Of a stretch of 6,362 bases of DNA, positions 5,893 to 6,362 are shown one piece after another; the stretch's first letter is position 1, and each line of letters begins with the position of its first letter. The notes below the pieces were generated by a model. It did not search any database. It saw only the letters and a list, made by a program, of their open reading frames with translations, and was not told the origin of the DNA. Source of the DNA: BQOK01 sp048388525 (GTDB lineage Bacteria; Bacillota; Clostridia; Oscillospirales; Ruminococcaceae); assembly GCF_048388525.1 (NCBI RefSeq), contig NZ_DBGCTQ010000077.1, positions 1-6,362 on the forward strand, read 5' to 3'. The translations under genes were made by a program, and so were the position numbers.

Positions 5893-6362
5893 GGCTGTTT
5901 TTTGCCGAGCTGCGCAAGGTGTGGGGCCAGCGGGTGTTCAGCCTGTGCCTGGCGGTGCTGGCGGGGGCAAACCTGTTTTTGCTGTACACCGGCACAAAGC
6001 CCGGGCCCAACGCGCCGCCCGCCGCGGCCTACCGGGCCATTGGGCGGGAGCTGGCGGGGCTGCCTGCCCAGGCGCAGCAGGCGCTGGTAAACGAAAAGCT
6101 GGCCACCGCCCAGGGCGTTTTGCAGGTGGGGCAGCTGCTGTATGAGCAGGCGCTGAACGCGGGCACCCAGTGGGGCACGGACCCCCGCGGCCAGTACCCC
6201 GAGCTGTTTGCGCAGTACGAGGAAATCTACAAAAACAAAAGCTACACCCTGTACACCGAGAACCTGCGCCAAGAGTACAGCTTTTTGAGCAAGATTAAGG
6301 CCGAGCTGGACACGGTGGCCGCCTACCCGGAGTTTTTGCAGGAGGTGCAGCAAAAGGCGCGG
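5889..6362 (+). CDS. ABC-2-type permease, N-terminal part (runs off the window)
   Basis: The frame is open from ATG 5889 to the right edge, giving 158 residues and no stop. The start overlaps the ATPase stop as ATGA. The N-terminus MRLFFAELRKVWGQR is a short basic, amphipathic cytoplasmic segment, followed by one membrane segment at about 16-33 (FSLCLAVLAGANLFLLY). The rest, residues 35-158, is hydrophilic and rich in Gln, Tyr, Glu and Ala, as expected for the large extracytoplasmic loop after TM1 in many Firmicutes ABC-2 permeases; the late part EFLQEVQQKA resembles such loops. The remaining membrane segments should lie beyond the window. Partner of the ATPase at 5125. Codon use is strongly GC-ending, like the ATPase and unlike the lipoproteins. 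Confidence 0.85.
   Translation, partial: MRLFFAELRKVWGQRVFSLCLAVLAGANLFLLYTGTKPGPNAPPAAAYRAIGRELAGLPAQAQQALVNEKLATAQGVLQVGQLLYEQALNAGTQWGTDPRGQYPELFAQYEEIYKNKSYTLYTENLRQEYSFLSKIKAELDTVAAYPEFLQEVQQKAR

Noticed and set aside
5026..6353. Long open frames on the - strand opposite the ABC genes (up to 300 codons)
   Set aside because: They lie antisense to an unmistakable ATPase and permease; high GC suppresses stop codons, and the translations are low-complexity Pro/Arg/Gln-rich with no recognisable domain.
1..6362. CRISPR array, tRNA, rRNA, insertion sequence or attachment site
   Set aside because: No regularly spaced repeats, cloverleaf-like sequence, transposase frame or terminal inverted repeats were seen; the only repeat found is the two-copy 53-bp element.

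Overview
The window looks like a piece of chromosome from a Gram-positive anaerobe of the class Clostridia, possibly a gut Oscillospiraceae/Ruminococcaceae-type bacterium. The basis is strong AGGAGG-type Shine-Dalgarno sites, several secreted lipoproteins of a TolB/DUF5050-like beta-propeller style, and a GC-rich ABC-2 transporter pair. The taxonomic guess is inference from style only. All genes I accept are on the + strand.

Layout. (1) Positions 1-540: the C-terminal part of a first lipoprotein-family gene whose start lies before the window. (2) Positions 541-780: a spacer with a hairpin (591-614), a short relic of the 3' end of a paralogous gene (617-673), and one copy of a 53-bp repeat (656-708). 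(3) 781-2049: a complete 422-residue lipoprotein. (4) 2050-2338: a 75-codon open stretch without a convincing start (probably a decayed gene end), then an intrinsic terminator whose T-run abuts the ribosome binding site of the next gene. (5) 2339-3643: a second complete lipoprotein, 434 residues, the only one keeping a CX4CXHX4C motif. (6) 3781-5064: a third complete lipoprotein, 427 residues. (7) The second copy of the 53-bp repeat (5047-5099) spans the stop codon of that gene and runs into the leader of the next. (8) 5125-5892: an ABC transporter ATPase, overlapping by four bases (ATGA) with (9) the start of an ABC-2-type permease that runs off the right edge (5889-6362).

How it fits together. 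The four lipoprotein-type genes are diverged tandem paralogues: they share a colinear order of short beta-strand repeats (D-x-x-TGE-type turns) and, in the three complete ones, an N-terminal Y-[TV]-D-[YF] block followed by a Cys/His block or its Cys-less descendant. The relic at 617-673 is the trace of at least one more family member. The likely picture is an expanding and decaying array of extracytoplasmic sensor or scaffold lipoproteins beside an exporter-type ABC system. A functional link between lipoproteins and transporter is suggested only by adjacency, common strand and the lack of a visible terminator between them. GC content rises sharply at the transporter, which may mean the two blocks have different histories.
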